Below are positions 9,242 to 17,852 of a DNA stretch of 64,000 nucleotides, piece by piece. The stretch covers positions 184,954 through 248,953 of the forward strand of contig CAJUSR010000004.1 of the NCBI GenBank assembly GCA_910588855.1, given 5' to 3'. The position numbers and the translations under genes are program-made. Position 1 is the first letter of the stretch, and the number at the start of each line of letters is the position of its first letter. Below the pieces are notes generated by a model, which worked only from the letters and a program-made list of their open reading frames with translations, searched no databases and was not told where the DNA came from. This DNA comes from an uncultured Kineothrix sp. (GTDB lineage: Bacteria; Bacillota; Clostridia; Lachnospirales; Lachnospiraceae).

Positions 9242-10123
9242 TTAAATTTTGAACAATAGGATTGACGATACATTTGATGTATTAGGTATAACACAATATA
9301 ATTGCCCTGTAGCAGGATAATATAAAGCCATAGGATAATTATAAACATCCCCAAGGAAAACAGTTTCTACTGTTTTATCTCGTTGCTGCAATATTACATA
9401 GTCCTCCTCGTCATTCACATCGAAATTTGGCGCATAGGGGGCTTTTGTACCCCAAAAACTGCCATATACTACGTTATGCTTGTCAATTGGGGAATCAATA
9501 TTACGTTGTATTTTTTTATTGTATAGAATTTTACATGCATAGCCAACTTTTTCCTGTGATGACCCGATTGATTCTATATCAACCAATATATTTTCACCGA
9601 ATATAAAATTTTGATAGTCAGGGAAGATAGTTAAGTCGAATACAGACAAATTCCCATATGCATAACTTCCTCCGTCTACAGTTGTTGATATATTCCTAGT
9701 GAAATTATAATACATCCTATGTATTAAAACATCCTTGTTTTTGAACCCATTGCTACCCAATTTTTTTGGCACTGAATCAGCACCTACCACCCATTTCCCA
9801 TTGGAATCCTCATAAAAGCTAAGTCCGCCTAATCTATTATTGATACTGTTTACTAGTGTTGATAAGTTATCGATCAAAGATTTTAGGCTATCACGTATTG
9901 ATTTTACTAAAGTGACATCAGCTGCGTATCCAGCCCCGCTGTCAATGTTTGTCGTAGTTCCTTTTAACCCAGATATTTTATTTTCAAGAGTAGTTCCATC
10001 ATTAAACCAGACATCGCTTGCGTGAGTCCAAAAGGAATACTTGTTCCAAATCTTCTGGGTTCCATTCTTGCCGATGCATACCCTGTGGTTCCTGTGCAAA
10101 TATACTGTTTCATTAATTGGCAT
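9242..10123 (-). CDS. Phage tail/fibre-associated protein
   Basis: 293 residues. The start at 10123 is preferred because AAAGGAG lies nine bases upstream; the in-frame ATG at 10162 overlaps the previous gene. The N-terminus (INETVYLHRNHRVCIGKNG, then SFWTHASDVWFNDGTTLENKI) looks like a short attachment segment, followed by a helical spacer (residues 60-100) and a beta-rich C-terminal part. The position at the end of the tail module suggests a minor fibre or receptor-binding accessory. Function inferred from position only. Confidence 0.6.
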   Translation of the reverse strand: MPINETVYLHRNHRVCIGKNGTQKIWNKYSFWTHASDVWFNDGTTLENKISGLKGTTTNIDSGAGYAADVTLVKSIRDSLKSLIDNLSTLVNSINNRLGGLSFYEDSNGKWVVGADSVPKKLGSNGFKNKDVLIHRMYYNFTRNISTTVDGGSYAYGNLSVFDLTIFPDYQNFIFGENILVDIESIGSSQEKVGYACKILYNKKIQRNIDSPIDKHNVVYGSFWGTKAPYAPNFDVNDEEDYVILQQRDKTVETVFLGDVYNYPMALYYPATGQLYCVIPNTSNVSSILLFKI

Positions 10124-10145
10124 TGTATATGTCTCCTTTCTTTCC

Positions 10146-10451
10146 TTAAAACCAAATTTCACCTATCTCTATGTCTGGCTCTGTATCAGAGACGTGGTAT
10201 GGATTGTATTTTTCTTTTGCAAGGACATAGTCTTGTAGGTGTTTTGTCTTTACTTCTATGTAATTAAGAATCCCCGCTGTGTAAGAGTGGATTGGGCTTT
10301 GTGCTAATAGTGTTGCCGCATCAGAATACTTTCCCTGTTCCAATAGTTCGTTATATTTGTCCTGATATGCTTTTGTATCTAAATCCACGTCGCAAAAAAA
10401 TGTCCGTTTGTCTATCCCCGCAGGGAAAATGGATGTATATGGATAAACCAA
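10146..10451 (-). CDS. Small phage tail-region protein
   Basis: 101 residues from a TTG at 10451 that follows a G-rich Shine-Dalgarno site (GGGAGGGGGG) by eight bases and the previous stop codon by one base; a longer start at 10511 would overlap that gene by 59 bases. Its middle (helix-forming, with GKYSDAATLLAQSP) and its end (DTEPDIEIGEIWF) resemble the end of the upstream gene (DETEPEYCAVGDLWEGG), so the two are probably diverged duplicates. Function unknown. Confidence 0.55.
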   Translation of the reverse strand: MVYPYTSIFPAGIDKRTFFCDVDLDTKAYQDKYNELLEQGKYSDAATLLAQSPIHSYTAGILNYIEVKTKHLQDYVLAKEKYNPYHVSDTEPDIEIGEIWF

Positions 10452-10452
10452 C

Positions 10453-10812
10453 TTACAAACCCCCCTCCCACAAATCACCAACTGCACAATATTCTGGCTC
10501 GGTCTCGTCATAATAGATGCACTGGTGTTTCTGCAATACCATCACTTGAGCATTCCTTATCTCTTCCTCAATCGTGTTGATTATTGACGCATCTATTGTA
10601 TATTGTGCCAATAGGTTTGCATTTTCTGCTATCAACTTACTTGCTATTTCAAAATTCCCTTGCTTCTTGTGGCTGTTTATTGCATTAATTAAGGATGCGA
10701 TGGAATCATCGGCATCCTTAAAATTGTGCTGTTGGATTAAACTGTATGGAAAATTGCTGTATTCATGGGTATAAGATGATGCATTTTGAGCGTTAAAATC
10801 TGCTTGTGTCAT
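10453..10812 (-). CDS. Phage tail-region protein, paralogue of the next gene
   Basis: 119 residues, mostly helical, with a middle segment on residence in repeats (GNFEIASKLIAENANLLAQY) that parallels the downstream gene. It ends with a short acidic and aromatic tail. The start at 10812 follows AGAGGAATAAAAAA. Position between the large fibre gene and the last tail genes suggests a fibre chaperone or adaptor, but nothing in the sequence proves it. Confidence 0.55.
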   Translation of the reverse strand: MTQADFNAQNASSYTHEYSNFPYSLIQQHNFKDADDSIASLINAINSHKKQGNFEIASKLIAENANLLAQYTIDASIINTIEEEIRNAQVMVLQKHQCIYYDETEPEYCAVGDLWEGGL

Positions 10813-10863
10813 TTTTTTATTCCTCTTTTATACATGGTATTTTGTTTATGCTGAATGGTCTAG

Positions 10864-12999
10864 TTATGATATTTTTGCATACAACAACTCGCCACTATCT
10901 GTTGATGCGATTACATACTTATAATTATGTGTTATAAATTTAATGCTTGAAGAAGTTATTAAAAATGAACCTTCACAATTTGCCAATATATTGTCTAAAT
11001 CGCTAAAATCATTTATAAATAAGCCATATATATCACTTACTAAAAATAATTTCCCATTGCATTTAATTCCAGCATTAAAATGTAAATTTTTATAATAAGT
11101 ATTACTAGTTGAAAAATTGTCATTATTCCATACTATTTCACCATTTTCGCTAATTAATATGTAGTGTCTAGTATCGCTAATATACTTCCAATGATAGCGG
11201 TTTTTGTCTATAAAAAATGAAAATGAATCAGTAGCACTAGTCGTTGCAAGATTTTGCCACATATCGCTTGATTTAAAATAACCTTTTTGATTTTTAGGAA
11301 AGTCCATACAAACAGGTGTAATTATCCAATCTCTATGGTTATTTACATTACTACTAGAACTACAATATGCCATAGTGTTTCCAGTTAAAAAATCATCATC
11401 CCATTTCCCAACATTGCGGACATATACTTCTCTATTATTATCAGATAAAGCAATATAATTATTTCCATTGTAAAAAAGTCCAAGGAATTTATGGACATCT
11501 GTTATGACTTTTACTTCAAAATCTTGAAGATTTTCCGTTTTAAAAATATAAGAAATGTTATTTTCAGATGTCTCATCCAGACCTAATATATAATAATTAT
11601 TAAAATAGTAGTGAATGTTAATCAATGAAAAATCTTTATTGTCAGTAAAATCTTTTAGGTTTATTTTTTGTAATGGGAATTCTGTTCCATAAAATAAATA
11701 GGTTCCTCCTATTGCAACTAAAAAACCATTTAAATAATCTACTCGATTAATGGATATACCATCTGTATTAAAGGTTTCCCATAGCATATTATTGTCAAAA
11801 CCAGGTGTCAATTCTCCGCCATTATTCAAGATATCAGACCCTTTTAATGAGGATAAATCAATTTCTTGTTCGCCGATTATAAGTGTTGATGTTGCTTTGT
11901 CGAATGAAATATTTGGCAAATTACTTGTTCCAATCAAAGCCTTTTCTTCAGAAGTAACAAATTGATGTGTTTCGTCCTCAGTAATCATTGATGCAGGATG
12001 CGTTTCAGGATGGACATATTTATTGGCTTCATTATCAATACCACACAGCTTTTCTTTGTATTCCAAGGAAAAATCATTTGATGATAATCCCATACCATTT
12101 ATTTTGTCTACTTTTTGGGACAGCATGTTGTCTAAAACAAAATTTGAAATGAAATTACAATCATTTTCTAGTTCACTTAGTTTTTTGGGATAATCGGTAC
12201 CTAAATTTAAATCAATCCATTCAATACCATCATCTGTTAAACCAACTACCTGCCCGACACTGCCACCATCAGGAATATGTGTTTGAACATTTGAAAGGTG
12301 TTCAATTGCAGATTGCATACTTTCTTGCATATCTAATGACAAGAGTGATTGGTTAATACTGCCTTCTTTGATGGTGGCAGAAATAATATTATCCTCGCTT
12401 ACGGATATTTTGACAACATCACCAGTAGACCCAGTATAAATATCAACTAATTCTTCAACTGGTATTCTGGACTGACTGTCATCGCTCCATGTTATGATTA
12501 TTTCATGTGTTTCTTCATCAAATGTGGCGGACTTGAATACTAATGATTTTGGTATGTCAATGGTAAATGTTGAATTATCCATTCTTGTGACAGTAATAAC
12601 CCCTGTGTTGGGGTTATCGGAAAGATTCTTGATTAGATTGTTTGCAGATTCAATATCAAGTTTTGCATTGAAAAGTTCTTGATGTGCAGTATTATTTGAT
12701 AAATGATCTTCAAAATAATTATTATCTGTGAAATCATTCGCATGTTTCCCGTCTAACGTATCGGCATCCCCGCCATTGGCTGGTAATGATGTTGGCTTAT
12801 TTTTTATATAAGACTTTTTTGTACTATCTGATTCATCCCAATCTGCCTGTGTATTATCTTTAGCATTAATCTTATCATTTATTTGGTTAAGTTCATCTGT
12901 CAATTTTTTTGAGTTATCTTCCCCGATAAATACAGACTTGGAATTTGTATATGGAACAAATTTATTACCCGCATGATCAGTCAACCATTTTGTCTCCAT
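10864..12999 (-). CDS. Large tail fibre / receptor-binding protein
   Basis: 711 residues. The N-terminal 60 residues contain an attachment-like segment. Then come the DADTLDGKHANDF motif common in tail fibres, a central triple-helix-like or coiled stretch (residues 90-300) with HPETHPASMI, and a beta-rich C-terminal part from about residue 400 that looks like a beta-propeller (repeated YxxGNNYIALSD, GKLFLVSDIYG, YKYVIASTDSG) and may bind the cell surface. It begins one base from the end of the preceding tail gene. Confidence 0.75.
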   Translation of the reverse strand: METKWLTDHAGNKFVPYTNSKSVFIGEDNSKKLTDELNQINDKINAKDNTQADWDESDSTKKSYIKNKPTSLPANGGDADTLDGKHANDFTDNNYFEDHLSNNTAHQELFNAKLDIESANNLIKNLSDNPNTGVITVTRMDNSTFTIDIPKSLVFKSATFDEETHEIIITWSDDSQSRIPVEELVDIYTGSTGDVVKISVSEDNIISATIKEGSINQSLLSLDMQESMQSAIEHLSNVQTHIPDGGSVGQVVGLTDDGIEWIDLNLGTDYPKKLSELENDCNFISNFVLDNMLSQKVDKINGMGLSSNDFSLEYKEKLCGIDNEANKYVHPETHPASMITEDETHQFVTSEEKALIGTSNLPNISFDKATSTLIIGEQEIDLSSLKGSDILNNGGELTPGFDNNMLWETFNTDGISINRVDYLNGFLVAIGGTYLFYGTEFPLQKINLKDFTDNKDFSLINIHYYFNNYYILGLDETSENNISYIFKTENLQDFEVKVITDVHKFLGLFYNGNNYIALSDNNREVYVRNVGKWDDDFLTGNTMAYCSSSSNVNNHRDWIITPVCMDFPKNQKGYFKSSDMWQNLATTSATDSFSFFIDKNRYHWKYISDTRHYILISENGEIVWNNDNFSTSNTYYKNLHFNAGIKCNGKLFLVSDIYGLFINDFSDLDNILANCEGSFLITSSSIKFITHNYKYVIASTDSGELLYAKIS

Positions 13000-13642
13000 T
13001 TAAATGCCCTCCTCAATTGTAGTTTCGTTTTCTATATAAGCTACTGATTCCTTAACAGAATCAATACTTGACTGCAAAGATAAAACTTTTGAATTCAGCA
13101 AATCAAAATCGATAGGAGTTTTCGTAATTTCGCCGATTTGCTGCATTAAATCAGCAACCCTTTTGTCAGTTGCCTGTATTTGTAATAGAAGAGAACGGTA
13201 CAATGAAATATCACTTTCATTTATTACAATATTGTCATCCAGACCTGGCAATACGTTCAATTCTGCTGGTAATGTTGACCATGAATAAGGCATCCCCCTT
13301 TCATCAACATCTTTGCTAAATTGGACAACAAAATGTATTTTCCCAGATTTTTTAGTTACATGATTGGATATATACCATGATAAAAGCAGGGAGTCGTATT
13401 CAACCTGCATTTTCCTTACAGTATATACGCCACGTTCTTTTAATGCGTTATTGTAAGATATAGTGCATCTTCTGGCTGACAGATCGCATCCATCAAAATA
13501 ACGTGGGATCCGAATATTTACCATTTCTGCATTGTCATCCGCAACAACACCAATATTGTATAATTCCTCTGGTATGTTTATTGTCCTAGTGTCAGGATTA
13601 ATGATTATTTCTGGTTCATAAATTCTTGAAGTGTTCAGTCAA
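13000..13642 (-). CDS. Upper baseplate/tail protein, 5' frameshifted
   Basis: The clear reading frame begins upstream of its first ATG (13524): the in-frame residues IYEPE, then INPDTRTINIPEELYNIG, are well coded but no ATG, GTG or TTG precedes them. A TTG at 13642 with AAAGG eight bases upstream reads M-T-E-H-F-K and would join this frame if one A were removed near 13622-13625. The body resembles BppU-type N-terminal domains (MVNIRIPRYFDGCDLS), followed by a C-terminal coiled coil (residues 120-170 of the ATG form). So it is either inactivated at its start, a sequencing indel, or started at CTG 13638. Confidence 0.65.
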
Positions 13643-13658
13643 AATCACAGCCTTTCTT

Positions 13659-15326
13659 TTATATATTGTTGTCATACAATGGGTAAAATTTCATAAGGGA
13701 CAGTGTAGAAGTTCCAGAACTGAAATCATGGGAGACCGATTTGATTATGTATTGTTCTGGCTTGTCGGAATTAGAATTTTGATACAGCAGTTTGATGTTC
13801 ACATCATAAAATGGAACAAGGTTTGTAGTAAGGGTTATACTGTCCGTTAATCTACAATTTTTCCAGTTTTCCCATTTTGCACGGGATAGGGCGAGGGAAT
13901 CTGAGGTGATATGTTCATATTCGCCACCTGTTTTGACATCCAAAATTTCCCCTAACTTCTGTATTGTAAATGGTGAATCAGGGATAATTTCAAATTCTAT
14001 GGCTTCACAATTATACTTTACCTGAAAATATTTTTTTGAATATTTCTTGCATACAGTTCCATCTGGGAAGGTATAATTGCCCCCAACAGTTCCGTTGGTT
14101 AAAATATGCATTCCATGCGCCTGCCAGTGCCCTAGAAGGTATGCATAAAATATTGTCTGCCCATCAGCCCTTTTGCTTTTTATCTTAAAAACAAAAACAA
14201 CATCCTTTTCCAAGATGTTGCTTGATATTGGGGTGTCTGTATTTGCATCTAAAATATCTATCATTCCTAAGTTATTGACATTCAGTTTGGGGTTTGAAGA
14301 ATTTCTAGATGGTATTTTAATTGCTATTTTATCACCATTATAATAATTTTCGTCATATCCTTCGATGGAACAGTGGTATATATTACTCTGATAGCTACAT
14401 TGTTCGGTATAGAAGTCCGCTTCGATTACTTTTCCCCATACTTCACACATGTTCCTTACTTTTGTCATATCTATATTTGTGTTCTCTGATATGTAAACCC
14501 TCTGCATGAAATCATTGCTGAAAATAATATCATCTGCATAGCAGCTTGGGATCATACGGCATATAAATACATTTTGCTCATCAAAAAACATTTCATAATT
14601 TGGATATAAGTCGCGGAGCTTCTCCAATATGGACAAAACTGTACATCCACTTGAAAATTCTAAATCATATGGTATTGTATTCCATAAGGGGTTTTCGTTT
14701 CTGTATTGCTGCCAGTTGTTGTTGTTCTGTGGAAATGCTTTATACTCGCCAACGTCATCAACCATATAATTGCTTATGCCTCCCAATTGCATTAAAACAG
14801 TTACAATGGCTTCACGTATAATGTTGTATTTGATGACTTCTCCCGTTTCCTCATTTTCTTCATATGCGGGAATTTTAGTTGTTAATGCGCCTATCTGTCC
14901 ATTTTTTGTTCCGTCAAGTTTAGACATATAATCACTGCATGTAATGGATATCTGATTAGTGGCAGCATCATAGGAACCAGATGTATTTGTATATACATAG
15001 TACCCAATAGGATAGTATATATATTCCTTGGTTCTTATGTCCATGATGCCAACAGATAATCTTATTTCCTTATTTAACCAGATAAGTCCGTCTTCTGCAA
15101 TCCTTGCATCATTCCTGTCATATAAAGTAGGGATGACGGAAGCGGAAAAAATTCTACGGACAGAAGATGAACTGTCGATGGAAGAGGTTCCACCAACGAC
15201 AGTTCCTTTTAAAGTATCAAGTATTGTCTTTCCATCATCTTTCAACACCTCAATTTTTAATAAAAAGTGCTGTGGTTTTTGGAGTATTAGTTTTAAATCT
15301 TTTGCTGTAATCATTTGTTCCACCAT
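13659..15326 (-). CDS. Phage tail/baseplate protein, DUF5048-like
   Basis: 555 residues. The N-terminal part (ITARDLKLIL-like start, KGTVVGGTSSIDSSSSVRRIFSAS) and the later section with YMSKLDGTKNGQIG and EFSSGCTVLSILEKLRDLYPNYEMFFDEQ resemble tail-associated structural proteins annotated DUF5048 in Clostridia phages, probably a hub or tail-spike base. It overlaps the preceding gene by 16 bases, which suggests translational coupling. Confidence 0.65.
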   Translation of the reverse strand: MVEQMITAKDLKLILQKPQHFLLKIEVLKDDGKTILDTLKGTVVGGTSSIDSSSSVRRIFSASVIPTLYDRNDARIAEDGLIWLNKEIRLSVGIMDIRTKEYIYYPIGYYVYTNTSGSYDAATNQISITCSDYMSKLDGTKNGQIGALTTKIPAYEENEETGEVIKYNIIREAIVTVLMQLGGISNYMVDDVGEYKAFPQNNNNWQQYRNENPLWNTIPYDLEFSSGCTVLSILEKLRDLYPNYEMFFDEQNVFICRMIPSCYADDIIFSNDFMQRVYISENTNIDMTKVRNMCEVWGKVIEADFYTEQCSYQSNIYHCSIEGYDENYYNGDKIAIKIPSRNSSNPKLNVNNLGMIDILDANTDTPISSNILEKDVVFVFKIKSKRADGQTIFYAYLLGHWQAHGMHILTNGTVGGNYTFPDGTVCKKYSKKYFQVKYNCEAIEFEIIPDSPFTIQKLGEILDVKTGGEYEHITSDSLALSRAKWENWKNCRLTDSITLTTNLVPFYDVNIKLLYQNSNSDKPEQYIIKSVSHDFSSGTSTLSLMKFYPLYDNNI

Positions 15327-16240
15327 TTTTCTTCAATATCAGACAGATTTGTATAATATAAATCCCTCTCAGAGTCATAGTCTCCAATTTCTGCCCATTC
15401 AAAAGATATGTTCCTATTCTGATATGTGGCATCTGCTGTATCTGTTGGGTCTCCAGTAACTATCATTAGCCATAACCTTCCATCGAAATGTTTTAGGATT
15501 TTTGGCATCCCGTCAGCAAGGAAATCCATGATTTTTCTTTGGTAAGGTATCCTCAAAGCATCATCAACCACTAAATCACAATTCTCCTCATCCAGTTCAA
15601 TGAACATGCCCTTACAGCTTCCCTTATCATAATTTGAAACAGTGTTCCTGATATATGTTGGGTATCTATTGTTGATTGTTTCATTGATGGAAGAGGGGAT
15701 TCTTCTAGTGGTGTCACAGTATCCATCTGTTGCTGGTGTACCATATATGCAATTCTTTTCAACTATGAATATATCATTAAATTCAGAATCAACAAATGTA
15801 GTATAATATGTTCCTTCTTCTAGCCCGTGGAATACCGGGACTACTGCATATTCATATTCCACATGGCACGCATTCGTGTAGTCGTTCCCCCTAAGTCCTT
15901 CGGTGAAGTCATTAAGTGTATGTACTTCCCTTACAGCAATAGTATTCCACCTGAATTTTTCCGTGTTTCTTCGTTTTATAAGGAGATGGGTTACTGTCCT
16001 CAGATTCCAGTCAACATTTCCTGCATTTGTGGAATTATTAAAATCAGCATGTAGTATTGTGTCAAAATCCCATTTGTCTGGGCAATCCATAGAAGGGGAA
16101 GACTCTATCTCTCTTGTGATATATAGACAGTCATAAAGCCCATTTGCCAAACGTACATATGTTATATTATTTACATGAGTAGGGGTGAGAGCAATTGTAT
16201 TTTTATCTGCACCCAGTATAGTTTTTGATAAAAAAAACAA
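15311..16240 (-). CDS. Phage tail structural protein (distal tail region)
   Basis: 309 residues starting at TTG 16240, which has a strong AAGGAGGTGA five bases upstream. Beta-rich, with no recognisable enzyme motif. The place, two genes after the tape measure and directly before the DUF5048-like hub gene, fits a distal-tail or baseplate component. Assignment is positional. Confidence 0.6.
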   Translation of the reverse strand: MFFLSKTILGADKNTIALTPTHVNNITYVRLANGLYDCLYITREIESSPSMDCPDKWDFDTILHADFNNSTNAGNVDWNLRTVTHLLIKRRNTEKFRWNTIAVREVHTLNDFTEGLRGNDYTNACHVEYEYAVVPVFHGLEEGTYYTTFVDSEFNDIFIVEKNCIYGTPATDGYCDTTRRIPSSINETINNRYPTYIRNTVSNYDKGSCKGMFIELDEENCDLVVDDALRIPYQRKIMDFLADGMPKILKHFDGRLWLMIVTGDPTDTADATYQNRNISFEWAEIGDYDSERDLYYTNLSDIEEKWWNK

Positions 16241-16253
16241 TTAATTCACCTCC

Positions 16254-17465
16254 TTAATTCCATATGTCATCTGTATCCGCATTGCTTGGTTCATCTTTAG
16301 AATAGTAAGTATTCATATCATTTTTATTTACAACATAAGTAAATAAATTAGGTGCATCGACCCATACATCATATGTGTCTGGGTTTGGAGGCATCTGTTG
16401 ACCATACCAGATATTGTCAGTATCTATATAATCAGGGTCTACAATTACTTCCAGTTTGTAAATATCGTTTACTTTCCGTATCCATACACAAACCATATCA
16501 GTAGAGTTAAATGCCATAGCATCCGAATAAAGGATATAATGCCCAAGTCCATTTGGAACATCCAGCTTAAAGCGGGTTGTACCGTCTTCATAATGATAGG
16601 AGTTTACTATTATGGAATACTTTGTATTTCTGAGTTCCAATATGGTTGCTGTTTGGTTCAGGTACATGCCCCTTAGCTTCAATGTAAAATCCCCATCTAT
16701 AACAAAACCTTTGTCATAATATATACCCTCATTGTCACCCATTAAATCTATCATCCCATTCTCAAATTGGAATGTTTTATTTCCGTTATATTGTATTACA
16801 ACTATATTAGTATGATATTTGATATAGCCATGTAGCGGGTCGTTCTCTGCATAAATAATGCTGTATTTTCCTGGCTGCCTATAATCTGTATATACCTGAA
16901 TATATCCAGTGTCAATTTCCACACCATTTACAGTCATGCCATGACAACGGAAATAGTATATGGTATGGTTATCAAGACCTTTGTATTGGTATCTTATTTT
17001 TGTGCTGTCATACATGGTTTCACTTTCCAACAATAGTGTTTTTGTTCCATCATAAAGATAGAATTTAAAAGACTGAATATCCTCATAATCATCCTGTAAA
17101 TAGTATATCTGTGCATCATAAAATGCTGAATGCAAAATCTGCCCATTTTCCAATTCGTAAAAATAGAAGAGTGGTGTCTTTAAAGTTTGGAAATATAATT
17201 TATCAGATAATTCGCTTGCAGCATTATTCATGTCAAATGTTTGGAACTGTGCAATCCATTTTTTCCCATTTGTAAGAGTGCCAGCAGGGAGAATATGGGT
17301 ATGTTGGAATGTGCTTATTTTCCTGTCATATATGACCTCCATCGTATCTGCATTATATATGATTAAGCGGTTTGCGTATGATTGATTGCCATTCCAGGAG
17401 AAACTGAGCGTTTTATTCATGGTTGCATCAAAAGGAGTTATTTTGTTTACTGCTGGTTTTGCCAT
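16254..17465 (-). CDS. Phage tail protein with fibronectin-like repeats
   Basis: 403 residues. The N-terminal 200 residues show repeated beta-sandwich signatures (LSFSWNGNQSYANRLIIYNADT, HTIYYFRCHGMTVNG) like fibronectin type III units. The centre (residues 215-330) looks lectin/laminin-G-like (NKTFQFENGMIDL, DGDFTLKLRGMYLN). The C-terminal part is rich in Asp and aromatic residues. It probably decorates the tail tip or binds surface glycans. The start follows AAGGAGG. Confidence 0.6.
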   Translation of the reverse strand: MAKPAVNKITPFDATMNKTLSFSWNGNQSYANRLIIYNADTMEVIYDRKISTFQHTHILPAGTLTNGKKWIAQFQTFDMNNAASELSDKLYFQTLKTPLFYFYELENGQILHSAFYDAQIYYLQDDYEDIQSFKFYLYDGTKTLLLESETMYDSTKIRYQYKGLDNHTIYYFRCHGMTVNGVEIDTGYIQVYTDYRQPGKYSIIYAENDPLHGYIKYHTNIVVIQYNGNKTFQFENGMIDLMGDNEGIYYDKGFVIDGDFTLKLRGMYLNQTATILELRNTKYSIIVNSYHYEDGTTRFKLDVPNGLGHYILYSDAMAFNSTDMVCVWIRKVNDIYKLEVIVDPDYIDTDNIWYGQQMPPNPDTYDVWVDAPNLFTYVVNKNDMNTYYSKDEPSNADTDDIWN

Positions 17466-17505
17466 TTATATCTTTATACCTCCTTCATTCAGTGTAATTT
17501 AATTA

Positions 17506-17784
17506 TCATTTAACCCCACATATGTGCATGTCTTCCAGCCTTCCGCATGGAACCTTAACCCATACATACTGCCCGACCTTTAGAGTGGCATTGGGGATGG
17601 AGCATTTTACTTTCCGCTTAACTCCCCCGTCATCCACGATGGTGTATGTATTATCCCTATTTATATCTTTAACTGCGGATGGAAAGGTTTTGTCATATTT
17701 ATGTTCATGGGATTTTATCAGGGAAGCAATCTCCTTTACGAGTATTTTGACTGCCTCGATATCTTTGTTCAATATGTCATTCAT
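17506..17784 (-). CDS. Small OB-fold-like tail protein
   Basis: 92 residues from ATG 17784 (AAAGGAAAC upstream); the longer form from 17832 has no ribosome site. An N-terminal helix is followed by a beta-barrel-like section, IVDDGGVKRKVKCSIPN and VGQYVWVKVPCGRLEDMHICG, as found in small hub or tail-tip OB proteins. It lies just after the tape measure stop. Confidence 0.55.
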   Translation of the reverse strand: MNDILNKDIEAVKILVKEIASLIKSHEHKYDKTFPSAVKDINRDNTYTIVDDGGVKRKVKCSIPNATLKVGQYVWVKVPCGRLEDMHICGVK

Positions 17785-17852
17785 AAATGTTTCCTTTTTC
17801 CTATCTAAATTAATTGTAAATACCGCACCCATATCTCAGAGTGCGGTATAGT

